DNA of 64,000 bases, taken from the NCBI GenBank assembly GCA_017624735.1, contig JAGAMK010000069.1:19765-83764 (forward strand), in the 5' to 3' direction. The notes below the pieces were generated by a model. It made no database searches. It saw only the letters and a program-made list of their open reading frames with translations, and was not told where the DNA came from. Positions within the stretch are counted from its first letter, which is position 1; each line of letters opens with the position of its first letter. This DNA comes from Clostridia bacterium. GTDB taxonomy: Bacteria; Bacillota; Clostridia; Oscillospirales; Acutalibacteraceae. Positions 52,605 to 62,321 of this stretch are shown piece after piece. A program made the translations under genes and the position numbers.

Positions 52605-54491
52605 ATGAAAATTACTCCTGCAAGCACACTTAAAGATGTTATGAATACACCCGTAGGTAATGACCTTGTTGAAATGGTAGCATATCACACAGGTATTCCC
52701 GGCGCAGTTATCCATAATCCTCTTGTGGGTAAAATGAAGCTAAAAACAATTCCAAAACTTTTAGGTGACAAGCTTCCAATGGAAACTATTGAGCATATGT
52801 GTAATCTTTTGAACTGTACACCTGAAAAAGTTATTACTAAAAATGAAGTTGACCCAAAATGGTGGAAAGAATCTGTTATTTATCAGATTTATCCACGTTC
52901 ATTTATGGACTCAAACGGCGATGGTATCGGTGATTTACAAGGTATTATCTCAAAGCTTGACTACCTTAAAGATTTAGGTGTTGATGTGCTTTGGCTCAGT
53001 CCAATTTATGACTCGCCTAATGACGATATGGGTTATGACATCCGTGATTACCGTAAGATTATGACTGAATTCGGTACAATGGATGACTTCGACCAGATGC
53101 TTAGTGAAATTCATAAACGTGGAATGAAGCTCGTTATGGACTTGGTTGTAAACCATACATCCGACGAACACGAATGGTTCCAGAAAGCATTGGCAGGGGA
53201 CGAAAAATATAAGGATTACTACATTTTCCGTAAAGGTAAGGGCGACGGAATCCCACCAAACAACTGGACATCAGTTTTCTCAGGCTCTGCATGGAATTAC
53301 TATCCTGAACTTGACGAATGGGCAATGCATATCTTCTCATCAAAGCAGATGGACTTAAATTGGGAAAACCCTGATATGAGAAAAGAAATTACAGAAATGG
53401 TTTGTTGGTGGCTTGAAAAGGGTGTTGACGGTTTCAGAATGGACGTTATCAACCTTATTTCAAAAGTTCCTGGTCTTCCTGATGGTAACCCACTTGTTGG
53501 CGAGTTTATCGGTTACGGTGGTGAGCACTATTTCTGGGGACCAAGACTCCACGAATATCTTCACGAGCTTAACGAAAACTCATTCAAGAAATTCCCTGAA
53601 TCATTCTGTGTTGGTGAAACAGGTGGTATTGGTGTTGAAATGGCTAAATACCTTGTTGACGATTCTCGTGAAGAAATCAGAGAAACATTCCTTTTTGACC
53701 AGCTTGAAACTCCCGGTAAGCAGAGATGGAGCGACTATAAATATGACCTTAAATACTTAAAGGAAATGTTTACAAAGTATCAGCTTTCGCTCTATGGTTC
53801 ATCATGGCCAACACTTGTTATTGAAAACCATGATAACCCAAGAATGGTTTCGAAGGTTAATCCTAACCCTAAATTCAGAAAACCACTTTCAAAACTTATT
53901 GGTGCAATGCTTTTGACAGGTCGTGCAACTCCATACATATTCCAAGGTGAAGAACTTGGTATGATGAACTGTGAGTTCAACGATATGAGCGAACTTCGTG
54001 ACGTTGAGTCAATCAATAGGTATGCTGAACTTATTGAAAAGGGCAAAACATCTGAAGAAGCATGGAAAGAAATTATGGCAGGTAGCCGTGACCATTCAAG
54101 AACACCAGTTTGTTGGGATGATAGCGAAAATGCAGGTTTCACAACAGGAACACCTTGGATTCGTGTAAATGGTGACTATAAAGAATGTAATGTTAAGGCA
54201 CAGCTTGAAGACAAGACAAGTCCTTTCAATTACTATAAAGCACTTATGGCACTCCGTAAAGAAAACAAAGCAACTCTTGTTTATGGTGATTTCAAACCAC
54301 TCAAAACAAATGATAAAACATTCTGTCTTTACAGAGAAAGTGCAGACGGCAAGTTCTATATTGAAATGAACCTTACAGAAAATATTGTAACTCGTCCAAG
54401 ACCTGCAGAAGGTGAGTGCGTACTTTCAAACTATCCTGCAACAGCAGATAAACTCCGTGCATACGAAGTGAATATCTATAAAGTAAAATAA
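52605..54491 (+). CDS. GH13 alpha-glucosidase (oligo-1,6-glucosidase type) with N-terminal helical extension
   Basis: A 628-residue protein. Residues 86-628 are a GH13 glucosidase: VIYQIYPRSFMDSNGDGIGDL, DLVVNHTS (region I), GFRMDVINLI with nucleophile Asp280, VGETGG with acid/base Glu338, and VIENHDNPR with Asp410. The MDLNWENP motif is that of the alpha-1,6-active group. It would free glucose from oligosaccharides inside the cell (no signal peptide). Residues 1-85 are an extra domain (VGNDLVEMVAYHTGIPGAVI, LPMETIEHMCNLLNC) not part of GH13. AAAGGAAG precedes the ATG. It has its own promoter. Confidence 0.9.
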   Translation: MKITPASTLKDVMNTPVGNDLVEMVAYHTGIPGAVIHNPLVGKMKLKTIPKLLGDKLPMETIEHMCNLLNCTPEKVITKNEVDPKWWKESVIYQIYPRSFMDSNGDGIGDLQGIISKLDYLKDLGVDVLWLSPIYDSPNDDMGYDIRDYRKIMTEFGTMDDFDQMLSEIHKRGMKLVMDLVVNHTSDEHEWFQKALAGDEKYKDYYIFRKGKGDGIPPNNWTSVFSGSAWNYYPELDEWAMHIFSSKQMDLNWENPDMRKEITEMVCWWLEKGVDGFRMDVINLISKVPGLPDGNPLVGEFIGYGGEHYFWGPRLHEYLHELNENSFKKFPESFCVGETGGIGVEMAKYLVDDSREEIRETFLFDQLETPGKQRWSDYKYDLKYLKEMFTKYQLSLYGSSWPTLVIENHDNPRMVSKVNPNPKFRKPLSKLIGAMLLTGRATPYIFQGEELGMMNCEFNDMSELRDVESINRYAELIEKGKTSEEAWKEIMAGSRDHSRTPVCWDDSENAGFTTGTPWIRVNGDYKECNVKAQLEDKTSPFNYYKALMALRKENKATLVYGDFKPLKTNDKTFCLYRESADGKFYIEMNLTENIVTRPRPAEGECVLSNYPATADKLRAYEVNIYKVK

Positions 54492-54511
54492 ATAAATAAT
54501 ACTTAATAATA

Positions 54512-54532
54512 GGGCGGGGTCTTGACCCCGCC
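54512..54532. repeat. Palindromic repeat
   Basis: GGCGGGGTC-TT-GACCCCGCC, a perfect palindrome with 9-bp arms. A degenerate copy stands at 34880-34899 (GACTCCGTC in place of GACCCCGCC). It follows the GH13 gene and may help end its transcript. Confidence 0.75.
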
Positions 54533-54614
54533 GATGCTTTTTATAAAACTTTCAATTCTCATATTGACAATTTAAAAATCATAATATATAATAATATGGC
54601 TGTCGAAACAGTAC

Positions 54615-54701
54615 GCTGGTGTGGCGAAATCGGCAGACGCAAGGGACTTAAAATCCCTCGGTAGCAATACCGTACCGGTTCAAGTCCGGTCACCAGCACC
54701 A
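54615..54701 (+). tRNA. tRNA-Leu (anticodon UAA)
   Basis: Acceptor arms GCTGGTG (54615-54621) and CACCAGC (54691-54697) pair fully, and CCA is encoded after discriminator A. The D-loop GCGAAATCGGCAGACGC, anticodon stem AGGGA/TCCCT around CTTAAAA, a long variable arm (CGGTAGCAATACCG) and T arm CCGGTTCAAGTCCGG are all present. The long variable arm and the UAA anticodon identify leucine. Confidence 0.97.
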
Positions 54702-54748
54702 AAAAAGCGAAACGGCACTCAAAAAGTGTGGTTTCGCTTTTTGTTTTT
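54702..54748 (+). terminator. Terminator after tRNA-Leu
   Basis: AGCGAAAC and GTTTCGCT with an inner CACT/AGTG stem, then TTTTGTTTTT. Confidence 0.85.
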
Positions 54749-54979
54749 CACTAATTATTGTTTTATTATATACTATACAGATTGCTCCTTGGGAAAAATC
54801 CCAAAAAAAGAAAAAATAACATACTAAATCTTTTCTAACACAAAATAGAAAAATCGCTTCTGTGGTTTCTCTGTTTTTTTATAATCATATATTTAAACTA
54901 CTTAACCTCATTCGGACGACTAACAGCATAATCGACAAATTATTTTATTTGGGTATCCATTAAACTGTCATTTTGATTA
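54749..54979. other. Intergenic region without recognised gene
   Basis: A+T-rich. A small GGGAAAAATCCC-type palindrome (54790-54801) is seen. No frame with a ribosome site and no known RNA element was recognised. Confidence 0.5.
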
Positions 54980-55008
54980 TTGCACATCTGTATTTCAAGT
55001 GCTAAAAT
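54980..55008 (+). promoter_or_regulatory. Promoter of the CPA2 antiporter gene
   Basis: TTGCAC, 17-base spacer, TAAAAT, 37 bases before the start. Confidence 0.65.
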
Positions 55009-55045
55009 ATTAGACGTTTTAATTTGAATTTTTCGAGGCGAAATT

Positions 55046-56317
55046 ATGGAAACTTTACTCTGTCTGTCAATTGCACTTTTTGCGGGACTTATGTTATCCC
55101 GTGTGGCAAAATTACTTAAATTGCCTGCTGTTACAGCATATCTTGTTGCAGGTATTCTTGTAGGACCTTATTTCCTTGGCTCATTGGGGATTAATGGATT
55201 TGGTTTTACAAGTATGGCAAATATTGATGCTTACGATATTATTCCTGATGTGGCACTTGGTTTTATTGCCTTTTCCATTGGTAATGAATTCAGACTTTCA
55301 CAACTTAAACAAATCGGTAAACAGGCTGCTATTATCGGAGTTTTTCAGGCTTTGGCAACATGCTTGATTGTTGATGTTGTATTGATTGGTGTTCATTTTA
55401 TTGTACCTGATAAGCTTTCATTACCTGCCGCAATTACTCTTGGTGCTGTTGCAACTGCAACTGCTCCTGCTGCAACTCTTATGGTTGTAAAACAGTATAA
55501 GGCAAAAGGCCCGCTTACAAGCCTTCTTCTTCCAATCGTTGCTCTTGATGACGCAGTTGGTTTAATTGTATTTGCAGTTTCATTTGGTATAGCAAAAGCC
55601 CTCATTGTAGGAAGTGTTGATGTAATTTCAATTATTATCGAACCACTTCTTGAAGTTGTTCTTTCCCTTGTGCTTGGTGCACTTATGGGTGCGTTATTTA
55701 CATTCTGTGAAAAGTTCTTTCATTCAAGGTCAAAACGTCTTGCGATGTCTGTAACATTCGTATTCCTTACAGTGTCACTATCTATGCTTAAATTTGAAAT
55801 CGGTGGAGTACATATTGCATTCTCATCATTATTATCATGTATGATGCTTGGAACAATCTTCTGCAATATTTGTGATTTCTCTGAAGAACTTATGGACAGA
55901 GTTGACCGTTGGACCGCACCGTTGTTAATCTTATTCTTTGTTATTAGTGGTGCAGAACTTGAATTATCAATCTTCAAGGATTTGGGAATTGTACTTATCG
56001 GTCTTGTTTACATTATTTCTCGTTGTGTAGGTAAATACTCTGGTGCATCAATTAGTGCAAGGGCTACAAAGTGTGATAAGAATATTGTTAAGTATTTAGG
56101 TATAACTCTTTTCCCACAGGCTGGTGTTGCTCTTGGTATGGCAATTAAAGCAGAAGAACTTGGTGCTGAGGGTTCAGTCGTAGCAAACATCACTCTCTTC
56201 GCGGTTCTTATTTATGAACTTGTTGGTCCATTCCTTACAAAGATTTCACTCCAGAAGGCAGGGGAAATCAAACCAGAAGGTAAAGTCAGCGCAAGAGGCG
56301 AGGTTGTTAATAAATAA
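55046..56317 (+). CDS. CPA2 family cation:proton antiporter (KefB/NapA-like)
   Basis: A 423-residue membrane protein with about 12-13 helices. LSRVAKLLKLPAVTAYLVAGILVGP at the N-terminus is the family start. The ion-binding Asp pair is in PIVALDDAVGLIVFA (about residue 174), as in electrogenic members. A C-terminal TrkA-N regulatory domain, common in KefB/C, is missing; the protein ends with a short charged tail. It would exchange Na+ or K+ for H+. It is a single gene with promoter and terminator. Confidence 0.87.
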   Translation: METLLCLSIALFAGLMLSRVAKLLKLPAVTAYLVAGILVGPYFLGSLGINGFGFTSMANIDAYDIIPDVALGFIAFSIGNEFRLSQLKQIGKQAAIIGVFQALATCLIVDVVLIGVHFIVPDKLSLPAAITLGAVATATAPAATLMVVKQYKAKGPLTSLLLPIVALDDAVGLIVFAVSFGIAKALIVGSVDVISIIIEPLLEVVLSLVLGALMGALFTFCEKFFHSRSKRLAMSVTFVFLTVSLSMLKFEIGGVHIAFSSLLSCMMLGTIFCNICDFSEELMDRVDRWTAPLLILFFVISGAELELSIFKDLGIVLIGLVYIISRCVGKYSGASISARATKCDKNIVKYLGITLFPQAGVALGMAIKAEELGAEGSVVANITLFAVLIYELVGPFLTKISLQKAGEIKPEGKVSARGEVVNK

Positions 56318-56328
56318 AAAATATACAT

Positions 56329-56366
56329 AAACCAAAGAAATTGTTCATTCAATATCTTTGGTTTTT
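56329..56366 (+). terminator. Terminator of the antiporter gene
   Basis: AAACCAAAGA and TCTTTGGTTT, 10-bp stem, 16-base loop, then TTTT. Confidence 0.8.
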
Positions 56367-56430
56367 TGTTGTAAATTTTTACTTTATGTGATAAACTTAA
56401 TTTATCTATATATAAGACGGAGGTCTTTTT

Positions 56431-59400
56431 ATGAAATACATAATCAATACAACCAATTTCAGGGATTTTAACACGGCAGAAATAAATAAGCTTTCTCCAC
56501 GTGCATACTTTGTTCCTTATGCTTCAAAAGAGAAACTCTGCGAACAGAATGTTCTCACAGAACGTTACAATAGTAGCATGGTGACAATTCTCAATGGAGA
56601 ATGGGATTTTAAATATTACGATAAGGATATGCTTATTCCAAAAGAATTCTATACAGATAGGATTCAGTTTGATAAGGTAACTGTGCCTTCTACATGGCAG
56701 AGAACAGGTTATCGTGAACCTTGTTATCTTAATACTCGTTATGAATTCAATCCAAAACTCTATCCTGAAATGCCTGAGGATGTTCCAATGGGCGTTTACA
56801 GAAAATTCATCAACATTGATAACCTTGATAAAGTGTATATTCTCACATTTTTGGGTGTTATTTCATCTCTTGACCTCTATATTAATGGTGAATTTGTAGG
56901 TTATAGTGAAGGTGCACATAACTCTGCTGAATTCAATATTTCAAAGTACCTTGTAAAAGGAGAAAACGAAATTCTTGCTGTTGTAAGTAAATGGTCAACA
57001 GGTACATACCTTGAATGTCAGGATATGTTCCGTGAAAATGGTATTTTCCGTGATGTTCTTCTTACAACACTTGATAAAACATATCTTTATGATTTTGTTG
57101 TAGATACAGAAAAGAAATATGGTAAATATGAACTTTCAGTTTCATTCAAAATTAAAGGTGATAAAGAAGGTTGCACAATTTCTGCTGAACTTCTTGATGG
57201 GGATACAGTTCTTGCCAAAGAAACTGCAGATGCACGTGCTAAATCAAAAATTATCTTCTCAAATCTTGATGTTAAGGAGTGGAATGCAGAAGAACCATAT
57301 ACTTATGACCTTTTCATTACTTTTGAAGATGCAAAGGGCAATAAGACATATGTGAAAAATATAACTGGCTTTAAAACTGTTGAAATTAAAGGCAACATAT
57401 TCTATTTCAATGATATGCCTATTAAATTCAAGGGTGTCAATCACCATGATACAAATATGAAGAATGGTTATGTTCTTACAGGTGAAGAGATTAAAGCTGA
57501 AATGGAACTTATGAAGAAGTTCAACATTAACTCTATCCGTACATCTCACTATCCACCTGACCCAACACTCCTGACTCTTGCAGATTTAATGGGATTCTAC
57601 ATTATCGACGAAGCAGATATCGAAACTCATGGTGCAGGGGATATTAAAACTCCTTACGACAACTGTATAATTAGCCATGACCTTAAATGGGAAGGCAGAT
57701 ATGTTGACAGAGTAAGCCGAATGGTATGCCGTGACAGAAATCACCCAAGTATCACAATGTGGTCATTGGGTAATGAAGCATGGGGATATAACTGTCAAGA
57801 TTCTTGCTACGATTATATTAAGAACTCTGCCTCAAAAATCCCTGTACATTATGAAAGTGTAATTACTACCAAGCGCTTTGCCTATGATGTTATTTCTGAA
57901 ATGTATCCTTCGCAGGAGAATGTAGCTAAGTATGGTTCGCAGACTGCAAAGGATAAGAGATATCATGAAAAACCATATTTTATGTGTGAATATGTTCATG
58001 CTATGGGTGTAGGACCCGGTGCAGTTGAAGAATACTGGGAAAGCATTTACGCATACGATAACCTTATGGGTGGTTGTGTATGGGAATGGGCAGACCATGC
58101 GGTTTTACATGATGGTAGTGATAAATACAAGTATCAATATACATATGGTGGAGACCATGGTGAAGAAAAGCACGATAGTAACTTCTGCGTTGACGGTATG
58201 CTCTATCCTGACAAAACACCACATACAGGTGCTTATGTAATTAAAGCAGTTTATCGTCCTGTAAGAAGTAAGCACATCAGCGGTAAATGCTTTGAATTTA
58301 CAAATACAAACAGATTTAAAGATACTAAATATTTGAAAGTTATCTGGACTCAGCTTGTAAATGGTGTAGAAGTTAAATCAGATGAATTAAAACTTGATAT
58401 TGCACCGATGCAGACAAAGACATATGAAATTCCTTATGATAACTTTGATGAAGGTAAGGACTGCCATATCAATATTGCATATTACGATGGAGAAAATCGT
58501 TGTGCTTTGGAACAAACTGTAATCAGTGACAAAGCAAGATTTACTAAAGGCTTGTCACTTGCAGGTTCATACTCTGTAAATGACGACAAAAAAGTGTTAA
58601 ACATCAATTTTGATGGTGGTAAATTAACATTTGACAAAAAGTCAGGTGAGCTTATCAGTTATGTAAAGAATAACTGCGAATTCATCAATATCAATCCTGC
58701 AACAGGTAAAAAAGGCTTTGTTCCAAATTGTGTAAGAGCCTCTCTTGATAATGATTCTTATGGTCAGAAAAAGCCTTGGGATATTATTAAGCTTCACGAC
58801 GCAGATATTATTCTTGATGATTTCAGATTTGTTGATAAGTCAATTTATCTTCATGTTGGTGCATCGTACTCTATCAAAAAGGGCTTGAAGAGATATTTCC
58901 GTGCTGATGTTGTATATAAGATTTTCGGCAACGGACTTGTTGAAGTTGAGTGTAAACTTGATAAAGCATTATTTGGTTGTAATAGCCTTCAACGTTTTGG
59001 TGTAACTGTTGAACTTGATTCACAGTTTAAGAATGTAGAATTCTATGGTAGAGGCTCCGATGAGAAAATGGAAAATATCTGTGATATGAAAGACCACGCA
59101 TATATCGGTATTTGGAAAACAACTGTTGCAGATATGCATGAGCCTTACGTAATGCCACAGGATAACGGAAACTGCGGTGCTGTTAAGTATCTTAAATTGT
59201 CAAACGAATTTGGTAATACATTTACGATTTACGGTGAACCAAAGTTCAGTTTCTCTGCGCATAATTACACACAAAAATCCCTCCACAATGCAAAACATCA
59301 GGAGGATTTAGAATTCGTTGACTCAACTGTTCTTAATATTGACGGATTTATGCGTGGTACAGGTACAAATACCTGTGGTCCTGATACATTGGAAAAGTAT

Positions 59401-59454
59401 CGAGTTAACACAGATAAAACACTCGGCTTTAAATTTGCATTCAAGGGAGAATAA
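56431..59454 (+). CDS. lacZ: Beta-galactosidase, glycoside hydrolase family 2
   Basis: A 1007-residue GH2 enzyme of LacZ size. The N-terminal sugar-binding domain has LNGEWDFKYYDK, VPSTWQRTGY and GVYRKFINI. The TIM barrel has DRNHPSITMWSLGNEAWG with acid/base Glu449 and YFMCEYVHAMGVGPG with nucleophile Glu520. A C-terminal Bgal_small_N-type domain completes it. No signal peptide, so it works in the cytoplasm. ACGGAGG precedes the ATG. It leads a run with a GNAT gene (two bases away) and a GH95 gene, pointing to breakdown of galactose-containing, fucosylated glycans. Confidence 0.94.
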   Translation: MKYIINTTNFRDFNTAEINKLSPRAYFVPYASKEKLCEQNVLTERYNSSMVTILNGEWDFKYYDKDMLIPKEFYTDRIQFDKVTVPSTWQRTGYREPCYLNTRYEFNPKLYPEMPEDVPMGVYRKFINIDNLDKVYILTFLGVISSLDLYINGEFVGYSEGAHNSAEFNISKYLVKGENEILAVVSKWSTGTYLECQDMFRENGIFRDVLLTTLDKTYLYDFVVDTEKKYGKYELSVSFKIKGDKEGCTISAELLDGDTVLAKETADARAKSKIIFSNLDVKEWNAEEPYTYDLFITFEDAKGNKTYVKNITGFKTVEIKGNIFYFNDMPIKFKGVNHHDTNMKNGYVLTGEEIKAEMELMKKFNINSIRTSHYPPDPTLLTLADLMGFYIIDEADIETHGAGDIKTPYDNCIISHDLKWEGRYVDRVSRMVCRDRNHPSITMWSLGNEAWGYNCQDSCYDYIKNSASKIPVHYESVITTKRFAYDVISEMYPSQENVAKYGSQTAKDKRYHEKPYFMCEYVHAMGVGPGAVEEYWESIYAYDNLMGGCVWEWADHAVLHDGSDKYKYQYTYGGDHGEEKHDSNFCVDGMLYPDKTPHTGAYVIKAVYRPVRSKHISGKCFEFTNTNRFKDTKYLKVIWTQLVNGVEVKSDELKLDIAPMQTKTYEIPYDNFDEGKDCHINIAYYDGENRCALEQTVISDKARFTKGLSLAGSYSVNDDKKVLNINFDGGKLTFDKKSGELISYVKNNCEFININPATGKKGFVPNCVRASLDNDSYGQKKPWDIIKLHDADIILDDFRFVDKSIYLHVGASYSIKKGLKRYFRADVVYKIFGNGLVEVECKLDKALFGCNSLQRFGVTVELDSQFKNVEFYGRGSDEKMENICDMKDHAYIGIWKTTVADMHEPYVMPQDNGNCGAVKYLKLSNEFGNTFTIYGEPKFSFSAHNYTQKSLHNAKHQEDLEFVDSTVLNIDGFMRGTGTNTCGPDTLEKYRVNTDKTLGFKFAFKGE

Positions 59455-59456
59455 TT

Positions 59457-59888
59457 ATGATTGAATATAAATGGTTTCCTGCGGGTGTAATTGATAAATC
59501 ATTCCGTGATTTAAGAATCGCAATCTTTGTAAAAGAGCAGGGAGTGCCTGAAGAAAACGAGTTTGACGACTACGATTTGCAGGTTCCACATCTTGTAATA
59601 TATTCTGATGATGAGCCTGTTGCTACTGGTAGGTTTATCCCTTATGGTGAAGATACTGTTAAAATCGGTAGAATTGCTGTGAAGAAAGATAAGCGTGGAC
59701 TGGGACTTGGTGAAAAGATTGTACTTGAACTTTTACGAAAAGCAAAAGAAGAAGGTGCAAAAACGGTTCGTGTAGGTGCACAGACTCATGCAGTAGGCTT
59801 TTACGAAAAATGTGGTTTCTCATTAATTGGAACACCTGAGTATTTGGAAGAAAACATCCCACATTACGATATGATTTTGAATTTTTAA
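59457..59888 (+). CDS. GNAT family N-acetyltransferase
   Basis: A 143-residue acetyltransferase. LRIAIFVKEQGVPEENEFDDYD near the N-terminus is typical of the ElaA-like subgroup, and IGRIAVKKDKRGLGLGEKIVLELL holds the acetyl-CoA loop (RGLGLG, a variant of RxxGxG/A). FYEKCGFSLIGTPEYLEENIPHYDMIL closes the fold. The acceptor is unknown. It sits tightly between lacZ and the GH95 gene, two bases after lacZ; acetylation of galactose or fucose derivatives is possible but speculative. Confidence 0.88.
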   Translation: MIEYKWFPAGVIDKSFRDLRIAIFVKEQGVPEENEFDDYDLQVPHLVIYSDDEPVATGRFIPYGEDTVKIGRIAVKKDKRGLGLGEKIVLELLRKAKEEGAKTVRVGAQTHAVGFYEKCGFSLIGTPEYLEENIPHYDMILNF

Positions 59889-59897
59889 GGAGTATTT

Positions 59898-62249
59898 ATG
59901 AAACTTTTTTACAATAAACCTCCATCAAAAATGAAATTAAAGAGAGCATATTGGCGGGGTTTTGAAAACCTTTGGGAGCAAACCTCATTACCTTTGGGTA
60001 ATGGTAGCCTTGGCATGGGCATAATCGGCAATATAAAAAGTGATAAAATTGTACTTAACCACAAAACTCTTTGGGCAGGTGGACCATCACCTAAAAGACC
60101 CGATTATTGTGGCGGTAATATCACAACTCCGGATGAAAATGGCAAATTGCCCGTTGATTACTATAAAGAAATCTATACTGCATTTACAAATGGTGACGAT
60201 AAAAAGGCACACGACCTTTGTGAAAAGTTAGTAGGTATTGAAGACGGTTATGGCGGATATCGTTCCTGGGGCACTATTGACTTTGATTTTGATTGTACAC
60301 GTAATGAACATAACTACCGCCGTGAACTTGATATGGTTAATGGTGTTTGTACTGTTTCCTATGATGCTAAAATGGGATTCACAAAGAAAGTCCACGATGA
60401 TAAAGTGTTCTTCGTATCACATCCCGATAAATGTGGTGTAATCCGTATTAAAAGAAAAGGACAAAAGTTAAATATTGAATTTAAAATTTCTTCTGCACAC
60501 GGAACTGTTAAATATGAGAACGATAAAATCGTACATTCAGGTGAGTTGGAAGATAATGCTCTTAAATTCTGTCTTGTTGCTAATGTGTTGACAGATGGTA
60601 ATTCAACTGCAACTGATAATTGTATTAAAATTTCCAATGCAACAGAATTAACTATTATTTTTTCAGCGGATACAGATTATATGGATACATATCCTGTTTA
60701 CAGGACAGGGGAGACTGCAGACGAACTTTATAATAGTGTTGAGAAAGTTGTATCACTTGCAACTGAAAAAGGCTTTGATGAAATTTTAAAATCTCATAAA
60801 GAAGATTTCAGCAGGATTATGAGCCGTGTTGCAATTAATCTTGATGGTGAAGATAATATTCCTGCCGATAAACTTTTATATAGTTATTCAAATAATGCAT
60901 CATACAGAAAAAAAGCAGCCGAATTGCTTTATCAGTATGGTAGATATATGACAGTTGCATCTTCTCGTGAAGGTGATATTCTTCCGTCAAACCTCCAAGG
61001 CATCTGGAATGTATCTAATAATCCTAAATGGGCAAGTGATTTCCATACTAATGTAAATCTTCAAATGAACTATTGGCCAACGTTTAACGGAAATATGGCT
61101 GAATGTGCAAAGCCATTAATCAGATATATCAAATCAATGGTTGAACCGGGACGAATTACTGCAAAGTATTATACTGGGATAGAGAGTAAAGATAGTGAGC
61201 AGAACGGTTTCCTTTTCCATACTCAATGTACACCTTTTGGTTGGACTTGTCCTGGCTGGAATTTTGACTGGGGTTGGTCACCGGCTGCAATGCCTTGGAT
61301 TTTGCATAACTGCTTTGAACATTATGAGTATACTCTTGATAAACAAATTCTTGCAAATGATATCTATCCAATGCTCAAAGAGTGCGCAGAGTATTTCTCA
61401 AAACTCATGGTCGAAAAAGATGGCAGACTTGTTACATATCCTTGCTATTCACCTGAACATGGTCCAAGAACAATGGGCAATACTTATGAACAAGCTCTTT
61501 TGTGGCAACTTTATGATGATTCAATCAAGAGTGCAATAGCATTGGGCGTTGACGACGAATTTGTTGCAAAATGGCGAGATATACAGCATAGATTAAATGT
61601 ATATGAAATAGGTGAAGATGGTCAGATTAAAGAGTGGTATCATGAAAAGAAACTCGGTGAATTTGGACAGTTCCATCACCGTCATATGTCACACCTTTTA
61701 GGCTTGTTTCCGTGTAATGTAATGAATAAATTCCAGAATCCTGAACTTATTGATGCCTCAATCGTTTCTATGAATCATCGTACAGATAAGAGTACAGGAT
61801 GGTCAATGGGACAGAAAATTAATACATGGGCAAGAGTTGGTGACGGTGACCGAGTACTTAAAATCATTGGTGACTTGTTCAAGAATGGTATCTATCCAAA
61901 CTTCTTCGACTATCATCCGCCATTCCAGATTGATGGTAACTTTGGTTTCACATCAGGCGTAAATGAAATGCTTATGCAGAGTAATTGCGGATGTATTGAG
62001 TTACTTCCTGCATTACCAACAGAATGGGAAAAGGGTAGAATTAACGGTATTGTTGCACGTGGCAATTTCACTCTCGATATTGAATGGGAGAAGAATAAGC
62101 TCAAATCAGCAAAAATCGTTTCAAATGCAGGTGGAAAATGTAAACTCTATTATGCAAAAGGTGATTTCACAGTAGATGGTGTTAAATCACAAAATGGTGT
62201 ACTTGAATTAGATACGCAAAAAGGACAAACCTATATATTATATGTATAA
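59898..62249 (+). CDS. Alpha-L-fucosidase, glycoside hydrolase family 95
   Basis: A 783-residue GH95 enzyme. WEQTSLPLGNGSLGMGIIG and the nearby NHKTLWAGGPSP are the N-terminal signature; DILPSNLQGIWN, FHTNVNLQMNYWP and HRHMSHLLGLFP with NHRTDKSTGWSMGQKINTWAR form the (alpha/alpha)6 barrel, and FQIDGNFGFTSGVNEML lies near the end. GH95 members mostly cut alpha-1,2-fucose from milk oligosaccharides and mucin. No signal peptide, so imported oligosaccharides are the likely substrate. TAAGGAG precedes the ATG. With lacZ it can strip fucosylated galactosides. Confidence 0.92.
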   Translation: MKLFYNKPPSKMKLKRAYWRGFENLWEQTSLPLGNGSLGMGIIGNIKSDKIVLNHKTLWAGGPSPKRPDYCGGNITTPDENGKLPVDYYKEIYTAFTNGDDKKAHDLCEKLVGIEDGYGGYRSWGTIDFDFDCTRNEHNYRRELDMVNGVCTVSYDAKMGFTKKVHDDKVFFVSHPDKCGVIRIKRKGQKLNIEFKISSAHGTVKYENDKIVHSGELEDNALKFCLVANVLTDGNSTATDNCIKISNATELTIIFSADTDYMDTYPVYRTGETADELYNSVEKVVSLATEKGFDEILKSHKEDFSRIMSRVAINLDGEDNIPADKLLYSYSNNASYRKKAAELLYQYGRYMTVASSREGDILPSNLQGIWNVSNNPKWASDFHTNVNLQMNYWPTFNGNMAECAKPLIRYIKSMVEPGRITAKYYTGIESKDSEQNGFLFHTQCTPFGWTCPGWNFDWGWSPAAMPWILHNCFEHYEYTLDKQILANDIYPMLKECAEYFSKLMVEKDGRLVTYPCYSPEHGPRTMGNTYEQALLWQLYDDSIKSAIALGVDDEFVAKWRDIQHRLNVYEIGEDGQIKEWYHEKKLGEFGQFHHRHMSHLLGLFPCNVMNKFQNPELIDASIVSMNHRTDKSTGWSMGQKINTWARVGDGDRVLKIIGDLFKNGIYPNFFDYHPPFQIDGNFGFTSGVNEMLMQSNCGCIELLPALPTEWEKGRINGIVARGNFTLDIEWEKNKLKSAKIVSNAGGKCKLYYAKGDFTVDGVKSQNGVLELDTQKGQTYILYV

Positions 62250-62251
62250 GT

Positions 62252-62288
62252 AAAAAATCCCTGATTTGTTTCAGGGATTTTATTTTTA
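62252..62288 (+). terminator. Terminator of the lacZ-GNAT-GH95 unit
   Basis: AAAATCCCTGA and TCAGGGATTTT around TTTGTT, then ATTTTT. Confidence 0.88.
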
Positions 62289-62291
62289 CTC

Positions 62292-62321
62292 TTGACAGTT
62301 GAGTGTATATTCAACTATAAT
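62292..62321 (+). promoter_or_regulatory. Promoter of the ArsR-CDF operon
   Basis: TTGACA, 18-base spacer, TATAAT. The spacer is exactly filled by the first operator palindrome. Confidence 0.85.
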
